From an uncultured Christensenella sp. (GTDB lineage: Bacteria; Bacillota; Clostridia; Christensenellales; Borkfalkiaceae): a stretch of 27,755 nucleotides of DNA. Below, piece by piece: positions 1-7,650 of the stretch. Position 1 is the stretch's first letter. Each line of letters opens with the position of its first letter. Location: positions 1 to 27,755 of the forward strand of contig CAJTOY010000017.1 of NCBI GenBank assembly GCA_910578195.1. Reading direction: 5' to 3'. The position numbers and the translations under genes were made by a program. The notes beneath the pieces were generated by a model, which made no database searches, was not told the DNA's origin, and worked only from the letters and a program-made list of their open reading frames with translations.

Positions 1-55
1 CTCACTCACAAATCTAATGATTTAATTTTTTGTCCAAACTTTGGGGTTCACTTCA
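1..55 (+). mobile_element. Right end of an IS3/IS150-type insertion sequence (partial)
   Basis: Bases 32-55 (GTCCAAACTTTGGGG then TTCACTTCA) resemble the terminal inverted repeat of IS3/IS150-group elements, which typically read TGAAGTG-ACCCC-AAAGT-GGAC from the outside and end in CA. A short open frame at 2-22 (SLTNLMI, stop at 23-25) would suit the C-terminus of the orfB transposase, and the stop-to-end distance of about 30 bp is normal for such elements. The rest lies beyond the left edge. The family call rests on recollection of the terminal sequence only; no transposase motif is visible. Confidence 0.45.
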
Positions 56-80
56 CAGTTTGCGCGGCGGCTGATTTTTA

Positions 81-737
81 TTAATCCACACCGTATGTTT
101 TACGATATTCCTTCATTTTTTCGAGGTATTCTTTACCCTCAATCGTGCCGTCCTCGATAGCGGAAATAATGTCCGCCATGGTGACAATCGAATATACCTT
201 TACGCCGAATTCCTTGTACACCTCCTGCACGGCGGAAAGACTGCTTTCCAGCCCCCTTTCCATTCTGTCGACCGAAATGACCATTCCCGCTATTTCAACG
301 TTTGCCGCCTGCTTCAATTTGGGAAGCATTTCGCGAAGCGCCTTGCCCGAAGTCATTACGTCCTCGATTAAAATTACCCTCTCGCCGTCCGTAAGCTGTT
401 TGCCGACGAACAATCCGCCCTCGCCGTGGTCTTTAACCTCCTTTCTGTCGAAGCAGTAATTCAAGTCCTTGCCGAACTTGTTGTAGAGGGAAACCGCGGT
501 CGTCACCGCAAGCGGTATGCCCTTGTAGGCGGGTCCGACCAGCGTGTCTGCCGAAATGCCGTTGTCCGCTATGCACTGCGCGTAATATTCGCCGAGCTTG
601 GATAGCTGCGCGCCCGATTTGTAGTTGCCCGTATTGATAAAATAGGGCGCTTTTCTGCCGCTTTTTAAGGTGAATTCGCCGAATTTGAGAACGCCGTTTT
701 CCACCATAAATTTTATAAATTGCTGTTTGTAGGTCAT
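81..737 (-). CDS. pyrE: Orotate phosphoribosyltransferase
   Basis: PyrE joins orotate to PRPP to give OMP, the fifth step of UMP synthesis, in the cytosol. The 218-aa protein has normal family length. The catalytic loop DRKEVKDHGEGG is at residues 97-108 with the expected R98, K99, K102 and H104, and the PRPP-binding loop VILIEDVMTSGKA is at 121-133. The start is set by AAGGAG a few bases upstream; this ribosome site overlaps the pyrD stop codon, and the two genes are 9 bp apart, so they are translated from the same message. It is the last gene of the operon. No intact terminator follows it; a putative IS end begins 25 bp downstream. Confidence 0.96.
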   Translation of the reverse strand: MTYKQQFIKFMVENGVLKFGEFTLKSGRKAPYFINTGNYKSGAQLSKLGEYYAQCIADNGISADTLVGPAYKGIPLAVTTAVSLYNKFGKDLNYCFDRKEVKDHGEGGLFVGKQLTDGERVILIEDVMTSGKALREMLPKLKQAANVEIAGMVISVDRMERGLESSLSAVQEVYKEFGVKVYSIVTMADIISAIEDGTIEGKEYLEKMKEYRKTYGVD

Positions 738-746
738 AGCTGCTCC

Positions 747-1658
747 TTAATTTAAAGTCAACGCGTCGACTATTTCGTTAATATTTTTAATGTTATGCTT
801 ATCGAGCCACGCGTCTGTTTCCGCGATAATTCTCGGCATTGCGTTTGCGTCGGTAAAGTTCGCGGTGCCGACCTGAACGGCTTTCGCGCCCGCCATCATA
901 AACTCGACAACGTCCGCGCCGCAGGTTATTCCGCCCATGCCTATGACGGGAATTTTAACGGCGTGCGCCGCCTCGTAGACCATTCTGACGGCTATGGGCT
1001 TAATGCCCGCGCCCGACACTCCGCCCGTATTGTTGGCGATTAAGGGCTTGCGCCTTTCGATATCTACGACCATGCCCGTTAGAGTGTTTATAAGCGAGAT
1101 ACAGTCCGCGCCGCCGCTTTCCGCCGCCCTTGCGTTGACGGGTATGCTTTCGACGTTGGGCGAAAGCTTGACCATGAGCGGCGTCTTTTTAAGGGAGGCT
1201 TTCGCAACGCGCGTGACCTCCTTTATGCTTTCGGGCTTAATGCCGAACGCCATACCGCCCGCCTTGACGTTGGGGCAGGAAATGTTGAGCTCGACAAAGT
1301 CGACCAACCCGTCCAGTTTCGCGCAAATTGCGCCGTAATCGTCAAACGACCTGCCCGCGACGTTCGCGACAACGCAAACGCCCTTGTCCTTCAAAAACTG
1401 CAAATCGTGCTTTAAAAAGTGCTCCACGCCGGGGTTTTGCAAGCCCACCGCGTTCAAAATAACGCTCTTGCCCTCGGCAATTCTCGGCACGGCATTGCCC
1501 GCGCGGGGCTCCAATGTCATGCCCTTTGTGCTCACGCCGCCGATTTTTGAAATATCGTAAATTTCGTTGTATTCTCTGCCGAAGCCGAACGTGCCGCTCG
1601 CCGCGATAATCGGGTTTTTGAGCGTTACGCCGCATATTTTTACGCTTAAATCCGCCAT
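747..1658 (-). CDS. pyrD: Dihydroorotate dehydrogenase, class 1B catalytic subunit
   Basis: PyrD oxidises dihydroorotate to orotate with FMN. Class 1B enzymes pass electrons to NAD+ through PyrK, whose gene is two places upstream, so the B-type assignment fits. The start chosen gives 303 aa beginning MADLSVKICG, preceded by AAAGGGGA; a start 11 codons further upstream lacks such a site and would run into the preceding gene. NISCPN at 125-130 carries the catalytic Cys128. FMN-binding segments NNTGGVSG (209-216) and GMGGITCG (240-247) are present, with GTANF near 264-268. Only one base separates the ATG from the stop of the membrane protein gene upstream. Confidence 0.96.
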   Translation of the reverse strand: MADLSVKICGVTLKNPIIAASGTFGFGREYNEIYDISKIGGVSTKGMTLEPRAGNAVPRIAEGKSVILNAVGLQNPGVEHFLKHDLQFLKDKGVCVVANVAGRSFDDYGAICAKLDGLVDFVELNISCPNVKAGGMAFGIKPESIKEVTRVAKASLKKTPLMVKLSPNVESIPVNARAAESGGADCISLINTLTGMVVDIERRKPLIANNTGGVSGAGIKPIAVRMVYEAAHAVKIPVIGMGGITCGADVVEFMMAGAKAVQVGTANFTDANAMPRIIAETDAWLDKHNIKNINEIVDALTLN

Positions 1659-1659
1659 T

Positions 1660-2136
1660 TTATTCCCCTTTGAGCCTATCCTCGCGGACAAGGGTTTTAA
1701 GTCTTTCGGCCGCGTTTGCCGCGCCCGCGACGTAGTAAACCTTTATCTGTCGTCCGTTTACCGTCAGTTTGATAAGCCCGAAGCCGAAGTCGTAGGAAAC
1801 GTCTTTATAGTAGGGTTTTGCTTCGTTGTAATTTATGTCGGATATCTCCGACGCGCGGCACTGCACGCCCTTCGGGAACGTGAAAACGCCGTTTTCGTAC
1901 GAAATAAGAATTTCGGGCAGACGACAGTAGCGCACGAGGGTGAATACCATCATTCCCGTGCACGCAATGCCTATTACTATAAGCCCGAACGCGATATAAT
2001 CAAGCGCGTCGGGAAAATTCACCACCATTCCGCTTGCAACCAAAAGCCCCGCGCCGATTAAAATCAAGCTCGCGCTGGCTATTAAAATCGTGATAAACTG
2101 TCTTTTTCTCGGGTATCTTCTTGCTATTACTTCCAT
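1660..2136 (-). CDS. Two-TM membrane protein of unknown function inside the pyr operon
   Basis: I do not recognise this 158-aa protein. It has a basic N-terminus (RRYPRKR), two hydrophobic helices at about 14-36 and 46-69, and then a soluble domain of about 80 residues (75-152) with alternating strands and a final helix, ILISYENGVFTFP to RLKTLVRED. This layout resembles bacterial PH-like (bPH2/YdbT type) membrane proteins, but that is inference from pattern. Its start codon overlaps the pyrK stop as TAATG with GAGGTGG upstream, and its stop is 1 bp from the pyrD ATG. It is therefore translationally embedded between the two subunits of one enzyme. No pyrimidine-binding motif is visible. Confidence 0.85.
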   Translation of the reverse strand: MEVIARRYPRKRQFITILIASASLILIGAGLLVASGMVVNFPDALDYIAFGLIVIGIACTGMMVFTLVRYCRLPEILISYENGVFTFPKGVQCRASEISDINYNEAKPYYKDVSYDFGFGLIKLTVNGRQIKVYYVAGAANAAERLKTLVREDRLKGE

Positions 2137-2897
2137 TATAATTCCACCTCGTTTATATTAAACACGGGTCCGTCCTTGCAGACGCGCGCGTTTTCTCCGT
2201 CTGTCTTTTTGCAGACGCACACAAGACATGCGCCTATTCCGCAGCCCATTCTCTCTTCCAGAGAGACGAGGCAAGGCGCGTCTATATTCCTCTCGGCAAG
2301 TTCTTTTTTGAGCGTTTTGAGCATTACGGGCGGCCCGCACGCGATTATCAAATCGAAATCCGGCTTGTCTTTATCGTTTAAAAACGCGCCGACGGCGTTG
2401 CCTTTGTTTCCGAAGCTTCCGTCGTCGGTCACGACAGTGAGCTTTTCGGACTTTTCAAGCTCGTCCAAAAGGCAGACCGCGGACTTATTTCTGAAACCTA
2501 TGTACGAATAGAAATTCTTTTCGGCGCAGTGCTCGCGTATGGTCGCAATCAGCGGGAACACGCCCACGCCGCCGCCTATCACCGCGATATTTTTCTTGCC
2601 GTCGAGATTGAAACCGTTGCCGAGCGGCAGAAGAATTTTAAGCTTTTCGCCCGCTTCGGCTTTTGCAAGCCTTTGCGTGCCCTCGCCCTTCAACTGATAG
2701 CAGACCGCGATATCCCTTCCCTCGGCTTTCATAACGCCCAAGGGGCGCCTCAAAAGGTGGGAATTATCGCCCGTAGCCAAGTTCACGAACTGCCCGCCCC
2801 TGATTTTTCCCGCGTCCTCGGGGAGGGTTAAAGTCAACATATATATGTTTTCGGCAATAAGAGAATTGCTTTTTACAACCGCAAGTAAATCTTTCAT
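2136..2897 (-). CDS. pyrK: Dihydroorotate dehydrogenase electron-transfer subunit
   Basis: PyrK carries FAD and a [2Fe-2S] cluster and moves electrons from PyrD FMN to NAD+. With the start at MKDLLAVVKS the protein is 253 aa, normal for the family; an 18-codon upstream extension would overlap pyrF. The FAD-binding signature is RRPLG at 50-54, the nucleotide-binding motif IGGGVGVFP at 107-115, and the CGPP segment at 187-190. The cluster ligands are Cys219, Cys224, Cys227 and Cys240 in the C-terminal RMGCGIGACLVCVC and VCKDGPVF segments. The ATG overlaps the pyrF stop by one base (TAATG), so translation is probably coupled; the local ribosome site GGGAAG is weak. Confidence 0.95.
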   Translation of the reverse strand: MKDLLAVVKSNSLIAENIYMLTLTLPEDAGKIRGGQFVNLATGDNSHLLRRPLGVMKAEGRDIAVCYQLKGEGTQRLAKAEAGEKLKILLPLGNGFNLDGKKNIAVIGGGVGVFPLIATIREHCAEKNFYSYIGFRNKSAVCLLDELEKSEKLTVVTDDGSFGNKGNAVGAFLNDKDKPDFDLIIACGPPVMLKTLKKELAERNIDAPCLVSLEERMGCGIGACLVCVCKKTDGENARVCKDGPVFNINEVEL

Positions 2898-3811
2898 TAT
2901 CTTCCCATTACACCTATTACGCCCGACAAATCCTTTTGCATATCGACGCAAGCCGCGCGCGCCGCGTCCGCGTAATTTAAGCCCTTGTATGCGGCGTTTC
3001 CGTACGCGCAGATTATCCCGCGCGAATTATTGACAACTCCGCCTAAGCCGCGCTTGTCGAAGCAGACTTTCAGCATTTCCGCGTTGCCGCCCTGCGCGCC
3101 GTAGCCGGGGATTAAAAAGAAGGTCGAAGGCAGAAGCTTTCTCAGATTTTCCGCTTCCGCGGGGTGAGTCGCGCCGACGACCGCGCCGACGTCCGAATAG
3201 CCGTATTTGCCGACCGTATCCTTGCCCCACTCGGAGACAAGCTTGCCCATATGCTCATATATGTATTCGCCGCTTTCGAGCTTTAAATTCTGGAATTCGC
3301 CGCTCGACGGGTTGGAGGTTTTGACGAGCACGAAAATAGCTTTATCGTTGTTTTTGATATCCTCTACGAAGGGCTTTATGCCGTCCGAGCCGAGGTAGCC
3401 GTTTACCGTGAGCATATCCGCAGGATATGACGTAAGCTTTTTGCCGTTCAAATCGGTAAAACCGAGATACGCCTTGGAATAGCAGCCCGCCGTCGAGCCT
3501 ATGTCGTTGCGCTTGCAGTCGGCGATTACTATAAGCCCCTTTTCGCGGGCGTAGCTCACCGTGTCGTAAAACGCCTTCAAGCCGTCGGGCCCGTACATTT
3601 CGTAGTAGGCTATCTGAACCTTGACCGACGGCACTATATCGCAGACCTTGTCGATTATGTGCTTGTTGAATTCGGTTATCTTCGCCGCCGCTTCCGCAAA
3701 GGTCGTAACGCCTTCGCGCATTTCGTCGGGTAAGTAATTAAAATCGGTGTCCAGCCCCACGCATGTGGGGTTTTGCAATTCGATAATTTTGTCAATGAGT
3801 TTGTCAATCAT
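2897..3811 (-). CDS. pyrF: Orotidine 5'-phosphate decarboxylase, type 2
   Basis: PyrF decarboxylates OMP to UMP, the last step of the pathway. At 304 aa it belongs to the longer subfamily 2 rather than the roughly 240-aa E. coli/B. subtilis form. The catalytic DCKRNDIGSTA segment is at 98-108, with K100 and D103 as the charged pair. The phosphate-binding region is IPGYGAQGG (234-242) and NNSRGIIC (261-268). AGAGGT lies six bases before the ATG. The gene is separated from pyrC by 138 bp containing an imperfect palindrome, the only sizeable gap in the operon, and overlaps pyrK by one base downstream. Confidence 0.95.
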   Translation of the reverse strand: MIDKLIDKIIELQNPTCVGLDTDFNYLPDEMREGVTTFAEAAAKITEFNKHIIDKVCDIVPSVKVQIAYYEMYGPDGLKAFYDTVSYAREKGLIVIADCKRNDIGSTAGCYSKAYLGFTDLNGKKLTSYPADMLTVNGYLGSDGIKPFVEDIKNNDKAIFVLVKTSNPSSGEFQNLKLESGEYIYEHMGKLVSEWGKDTVGKYGYSDVGAVVGATHPAEAENLRKLLPSTFFLIPGYGAQGGNAEMLKVCFDKRGLGGVVNNSRGIICAYGNAAYKGLNYADAARAACVDMQKDLSGVIGVMGR

Positions 3812-3833
3812 TTTTTTACCTCTGAATTATTAA

Positions 3834-3945
3834 ATTGCGAAGATGCAAGCAAGACAAGGCGCGCACGGCTTTACGAGGGGAGTTTACCAATCCTAAACGA
3901 CCCGAAGAAAAACGGAGCGCAACGCCGTATTGCGAAGCATATTCG
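3834..3945. repeat. Imperfect palindromic element between pyrC and pyrF
   Basis: A roughly 110-bp G+C-rich element fills the pyrC-pyrF gap. It is bounded by two direct copies of ATTGCGAAG (3834-3842 and 3929-3937). Its centre is a hairpin GTTTA (3882-3886), loop CCAATCC, TAAAC (3894-3898), flanked by imperfectly paired segments such as GAGGGG/GACCC and by outer arms around GCAAGACAAGGCGC and GCGCAACGCC. No coding potential is convincing. From memory, similar elements centred on GTTTAC and TAAAC with AAGACAAGGCGC and ACGCCGTATTGCG flanks recur between genes in clostridial genomes; only one copy is visible here. Confidence 0.55.
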
Positions 3946-3949
3946 CGGT

Positions 3950-5215
3950 TTAGTTTCCGTATTTTATTTCGCCGTCTACCAACGTATATTTTATTCTTCC
4001 GTATACCTCGAAGCCGTTGAATGGCGTATTTTTGCCTTTCGATAAAAAGTTTTTGCCGTCTATGACGTATTTTTCGTTCAAGTCGACCACGGTTATATCC
4101 GCGGGCGCGCCCTCTTTCAGCTCGCCGCCGTCGAGGTTTAATATATTCGCGGGGTTGTAGCTCATTCTCTCCGCGAGCGCGGAAAGGCTTAAAACTCCCG
4201 TTTTTACGAGGTAGGTATAGCTCAGCGGAAAGCTGGTTTCAAGCCCGCTCATGCCGAACGCCGCGAGGTTGTACTCGACTTGCTTGTCCTTTAACGAGTG
4301 AGGCGCGTGGTCGGTCACTATACAGTCGAGCGTGCCGTCCTTCAAGCCCCTTATTATCTCTTTTCTGTCTCTATCCTCTCTCACGGGCGGATTGACCTTC
4401 GTGTTCGTGTCGTAGGTCGTTATTATATCGTCGGTGAGCACGAAGTAATGCGGGCAGGTTTCCGCCGTGACCTTGACTCCCCGCTTTTTTGCGCTTCTGA
4501 TGATTTCCACACCGCTGTAAGTCGAAACGTGGCAGATATGCACGGGAACGTTCAGACTTTCCGCAAGCGCGATATCGCGGGCTATGAAAATATCCTCTGC
4601 GGCGCGCAGACTGCCTTTCAGCCCCGTGAGCGTCGAATTAAAGCCCTCGTTCACGACCCCGCCGTCCACAAGCTCCTTGTCCTCGCAGTGGCAAAGGCAT
4701 TTCAAGCCGAAGCCCGAGGCGTACTCCATGGCAAGGCGCATAATATTAGAGTTAGCTACCGACTTGCCGTCGTCGCTCAGCGCGACCGCGCCCGCGACTT
4801 TCATTTTGCCTATGTCCGCCATGGCGGCGCCCTCTTGTCCGCGCGTGATTGCGCCGATAGGGTTTATTTTGCAGAGGTTGACCTCTTTTTGTCTGTTCTT
4901 TATATACGAAACGACGACCGCGTTATCGCAGACGGGGTTGGTGTTGGGCATGCAGCAGACCTGCGTAAAACCGCCCGCAACCGCCGCCTTCGAGCCGCTT
5001 TCGATATCCTCTTTCCCCTCGAAACCGGGCTCGCGCAAGTGAACGTGCATGTCGATAAGACCGGGCAGAACGTGCTTGCCCGCCGCGTCAATCGTCTTAC
5101 AGTCGGCTTTGAGATTTTCGCCGATTTTAACTATTTTTCCGTTTTCTATGAGAATATCGGCTTTCCTTTCGCCGTCTTTTAGTACGAGCGTTCCGCCCTT
5201 TATCAGCAGTTTCAT
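3950..5215 (-). CDS. pyrC: Dihydroorotase, class I
   Basis: PyrC closes carbamoyl-aspartate to dihydroorotate. With the start at MKLLIKGGTL the protein is 421 aa, normal for class I dihydroorotases. The metal-site residues are in place: DMHVHLREPG with H57 and H59, D148 in LSDDG, H176 in CHCED, H229 in HICHVST and D302 in VTDHAPHS. The ATG overlaps the pyrB stop as ATGA, and GGGAGG within the pyrB end is the ribosome site, which rules out the 21-codon longer start. It is cotranscribed with pyrB; the gap before pyrF follows it. Confidence 0.96.
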   Translation of the reverse strand: MKLLIKGGTLVLKDGERKADILIENGKIVKIGENLKADCKTIDAAGKHVLPGLIDMHVHLREPGFEGKEDIESGSKAAVAGGFTQVCCMPNTNPVCDNAVVVSYIKNRQKEVNLCKINPIGAITRGQEGAAMADIGKMKVAGAVALSDDGKSVANSNIMRLAMEYASGFGLKCLCHCEDKELVDGGVVNEGFNSTLTGLKGSLRAAEDIFIARDIALAESLNVPVHICHVSTYSGVEIIRSAKKRGVKVTAETCPHYFVLTDDIITTYDTNTKVNPPVREDRDRKEIIRGLKDGTLDCIVTDHAPHSLKDKQVEYNLAAFGMSGLETSFPLSYTYLVKTGVLSLSALAERMSYNPANILNLDGGELKEGAPADITVVDLNEKYVIDGKNFLSKGKNTPFNGFEVYGRIKYTLVDGEIKYGN

Positions 5216-6141
5216 AAATGCGCCTCCCTGTACTCGGCAAGCAGCTTTAAAAGCGCCATGCGCACCGCCAGCCCGCAAGTGACTTGTTCCAAAATTTCGC
5301 TTTTTTCGCCGTCTATGAGCGAGGGCGTGAGCTCCACGCCTCTGTTCACGGGTCCGGGGTGTAAGACTATCGCGTCCTTTTTGGCGTACTTCAAAAGCCC
5401 GTCGTTCACGCCGTAAAACTTGCTGTATTCGGACAGCGACGGAAAAAGTCCGCCGTTCTGGCGTTCGAGCTGAATTCTCAGCCCCATTACCGCGTCCGCT
5501 CCGTCAAGCGCTTCCTCGCGGGATTTCGCGACCTTTGCGCCCAGCCTTTCGATAGCTTTGGGCATGAGGGTTTCGGGGGAGTACATGCACACCTCCGCGC
5601 CTAATTTTCCGAGCCCGAAGAGGTTGGATTTTGCGACCCTGCTGTGCTTTATGTCGCCGAGTATCGCGACTTTAAGCCCCTTTATTTTGCCGAATTTGCG
5701 GCGTATGGCGAGCATGTCCAAAAGGGCTTGCGTGGGGTGCTCGTTCATGCCGTCGCCGCCGTTTAACACGCTCGCTTTGACGTGCTCGGCAAGCAGCTTC
5801 GGCGCGCCCGCCATGGGGTGGCGGATTGCTATGAAATCGATTTTGAGACTGTCGAGAGTCATACCCGTGTCTATCAGTGTTTCGCCTTTTTGAACCGAGC
5901 TCGACGAGGCGGAAATGTTCACTTCGTTCGCGCCGAGGTATTTGCCCGCAAGCTCGAACGAGGTGCGCGTGCGCGTGCTGTTTTCATAGAAAAGGGTTAT
6001 CAGCGTTTTGCCTTTGAGCAGGTCGGACTTTTTCTCTTTTCCGTCGAGAAACGCGCGCATTTCGTCGGCGGTGTCGAGAATTTCGGTTATCTCCTCCGCG
6101 CCCGTGTCGTACAGACCGAGCAAGTCTTTTTTGGACAGCAT
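5212..6141 (-). CDS. pyrB: Aspartate carbamoyltransferase catalytic chain
   Basis: PyrB condenses carbamoyl phosphate with aspartate, the first committed step of pyrimidine synthesis. The 309-aa protein starts at MLSKKDLLGL, with AAAGGAG at good spacing; a longer frame would start inside the upstream gene. The carbamoyl-phosphate loop STRTR is at 55-59, K85 lies in the SSVQKGETL loop, HPTQ is at 135-138, R222 in GLRIQLER, and HPGPVNRG at 261-268. No pyrI regulatory-chain gene follows, so the enzyme is probably the unregulated B. subtilis-type trimer. It starts 11 bases after the phosphoesterase stop. Confidence 0.96.
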   Translation of the reverse strand: MLSKKDLLGLYDTGAEEITEILDTADEMRAFLDGKEKKSDLLKGKTLITLFYENSTRTRTSFELAGKYLGANEVNISASSSSVQKGETLIDTGMTLDSLKIDFIAIRHPMAGAPKLLAEHVKASVLNGGDGMNEHPTQALLDMLAIRRKFGKIKGLKVAILGDIKHSRVAKSNLFGLGKLGAEVCMYSPETLMPKAIERLGAKVAKSREEALDGADAVMGLRIQLERQNGGLFPSLSEYSKFYGVNDGLLKYAKKDAIVLHPGPVNRGVELTPSLIDGEKSEILEQVTCGLAVRMALLKLLAEYREAHL

Positions 6142-6152
6142 TGTTATCTCCT

Positions 6153-6848
6153 TTAAATTATTCTCTGTAAAGTAAAACCGACTTTGTCGCACGAGGTTAA
6201 AACGTACTCTATGCCGTTTTTGACCGTGCGGAAGGGAAAAAAGTTTTCGCCGTGGATATGTCCGAAAACCACCTTGTCCGCGCCGTTTTCTTCGAACATT
6301 TCGGTAAACAGACTTTTCGACGATTTCGCGCCGAAAGGCGGATAATGTATCATTACTATCAGTTTATCCCCCTCCTCGCGCACTTTTTCGACCTGCTTGA
6401 AACACAGTTTGAACCGCTCGGCTTCGCGCATGTACAGCCGCTCGTCACGGTCGGTATAGTCCGAGCTTCCGGGGCATGTCCAGCCGCGCGAGCCGCAGAT
6501 AATTATGTCGCCGAACTTGACGCAGTCGTTTTGCAAAAAGTAAAAGCTGCTATCGGGCGCGGCGTCGCGGAGCTTGGTTATTCCGTTCCACCAAAAGTCG
6601 TGATTGCCACGGATAAACACCTTTTTGCCCTTTAACTCTTTTAAGGATTGCAAGTCGTACAATCCCTCGGAAAGGGTCGTTCCCCAGCTTATATCCCCGC
6701 AGATAAGGACGGTATCTTCGTCGGATACCTTTTCGCGCCAGTCGGATTTAATTTTTTCAAAGTGGTTTTCCCACCCCGCGCCGAACACGTCCATAGGCTT
6801 GTCCGCGGCGCCCGAAAGGTGTAAATCGCTTATCGAGAAAACTTTCAT
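6153..6848 (-). CDS. Metallophosphoesterase (COG1768-like) heading the pyr operon
   Basis: This 231-aa calcineurin-like phosphohydrolase has the full dimetal motif set: D8 and H10 in SDLHLSG, D52 in GDISWG, N82 and H83 in RGNHDFWW, H168 in MIHYPPFG, and H197 and H199 in GHIHG. Its substrate is not known; the length and motif spacing resemble the clostridial COG1768 predicted phosphohydrolases. A consensus promoter lies just upstream, and the stop is 11 bases before the pyrB ATG, so it is probably the first gene of the pyrimidine transcript. No Shine-Dalgarno sequence precedes the ATG, and the predicted 5' leader is only about 8 nt. Confidence 0.9.
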   Translation of the reverse strand: MKVFSISDLHLSGAADKPMDVFGAGWENHFEKIKSDWREKVSDEDTVLICGDISWGTTLSEGLYDLQSLKELKGKKVFIRGNHDFWWNGITKLRDAAPDSSFYFLQNDCVKFGDIIICGSRGWTCPGSSDYTDRDERLYMREAERFKLCFKQVEKVREEGDKLIVMIHYPPFGAKSSKSLFTEMFEENGADKVVFGHIHGENFFPFRTVKNGIEYVLTSCDKVGFTLQRII

Positions 6849-6862
6849 ACAGTATTTAAACC

Positions 6863-6891
6863 ATTGTATAATTTTTTAACGCGGTTGTCAA
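6863..6891 (-). promoter_or_regulatory. Sigma-A promoter of the phosphoesterase-pyr operon
   Basis: On the minus strand TTGACA (6886-6891) is followed by a 17-bp spacer and TACAAT (6863-6868). Transcription should begin near 6856, leaving about 8 nt before the ATG at 6848. No attenuator, PyrR-binding hairpin or other leader structure can fit, so any pyrimidine control must act elsewhere. Confidence 0.75.
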
Positions 6892-6900
6892 GGAAACGGA

Positions 6901-6936
6901 AAAATAAAAGTAAACGGCGGAGCCGAAACTCCGCCG
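6901..6936 (-). terminator. Rho-independent terminator of the Cys-rich protein gene
   Basis: An 8-bp stem, CGGCGGAG (6915-6922) with CTCCGCCG (6929-6936), loop CCGAAA, is followed on the minus strand by a T-rich run (complement of 6900-6914). It separates this gene from the pyr operon promoter downstream. Confidence 0.8.
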
Positions 6937-6954
6937 AACGTAGTCGTTGGTAAG

Positions 6955-7608
6955 TTACTGTTTCGAGCAGTTTTTGCCTTGGGGATAAAGGGGAAGCTCG
7001 AAGAAGCCCGTGCATACTTCGTGCGAATATTCCTGTGCGGGCGGAATTGCGCAGTAGCCGTAGCTGGGAACGAGAATTTCAACGTCTATCGCCACCTTCA
7101 TAATCGTGGTGAGGCAAGCGCTGACGCTGAACGTGCCGTCGGAATTGAAAGTACCCTCGGCGCAAACCGCGCTGACCTCCGCCGTGATTTTATAGGGCAT
7201 GATGGACGGCGCGGGAACGAACAGCAGTACGTCCTGCGATACCGAAATGGTAGACTGCGCTACCCCTTCGACTCCGTTTGCGTCGGTGTACGCGATTTCA
7301 ACGGGAATGGAAACCGTAGCCTGAACGCGGGCGCAGCCGGGCTTGTCGTGAAGGCGCTCGACGTTGAGATTGGTTATAACGCCCGTCGACGACGTCGACC
7401 TCGCGCTTATAAAAGTCAAGGGGTATGTAGGGTCTGCGGGTATCTTGTCTTCGAGCGTCAAGGTATAGTTATCTATCTGGATTTGTTTGATGCATGCGTC
7501 GAAAATTTTCTGAGCCTGTATACATACCTTTTCGCACAAGCCGTTGAGGGGATTGCCGCTTATGGTGCCGGGGCATTTATCCGATTGAAAGTTCGAAAAA
7601 AATGACAT
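6955..7608 (-). CDS. Conserved clostridial Cys-rich protein of unknown function
   Basis: The 217-aa protein has no signal peptide or TM segment. It has ten cysteines (12, 25, 29, 39, 92, 149, 165, 186, 199, 214) and a beta-rich middle (about 95-180) with alternating hydrophobic strands. It ends in a distinctive segment, SYGYCAIPPAQEYSHEV to FFELPLYPQ. From memory this pattern occurs in a widespread clostridial family with no assigned function; proteins with this kind of cysteine-rich beta architecture, beside a LysM gene, make a spore-coat or envelope role plausible but unproven. CGGAGGT precedes the ATG. A TATAAT box at 7635-7640 may give it its own promoter. A strong terminator follows. Confidence 0.85.
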   Translation of the reverse strand: MSFFSNFQSDKCPGTISGNPLNGLCEKVCIQAQKIFDACIKQIQIDNYTLTLEDKIPADPTYPLTFISARSTSSTGVITNLNVERLHDKPGCARVQATVSIPVEIAYTDANGVEGVAQSTISVSQDVLLFVPAPSIMPYKITAEVSAVCAEGTFNSDGTFSVSACLTTIMKVAIDVEILVPSYGYCAIPPAQEYSHEVCTGFFELPLYPQGKNCSKQ

Positions 7609-7634
7609 ATTGACCTCCGTTTTTTTTATATTAC

Positions 7635-7640
7635 ATTATA
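7635..7640 (-). promoter_or_regulatory. Possible -10 box of the Cys-rich protein gene
   Basis: TATAAT on the minus strand lies 26 bp before the ATG, leaving room for a leader of about 20 nt that includes CGGAGGT. No good -35 hexamer is seen at the usual spacing, so readthrough from the LysM gene is also possible. Confidence 0.4.
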
Positions 7641-7650
7641 TGCCACGCGG

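Noticed and set aside
3812..3949. Attenuator or PyrR site before pyrF
   Set aside because: The palindrome has no following T-run in the operon direction and does not resemble a PyrR-binding hairpin; a dispersed element fits better.
4298..5182. 294-codon plus-strand frame opposite pyrC
   Set aside because: pyrC carries all metal-binding residues in the other strand; the antisense product matches nothing I know.
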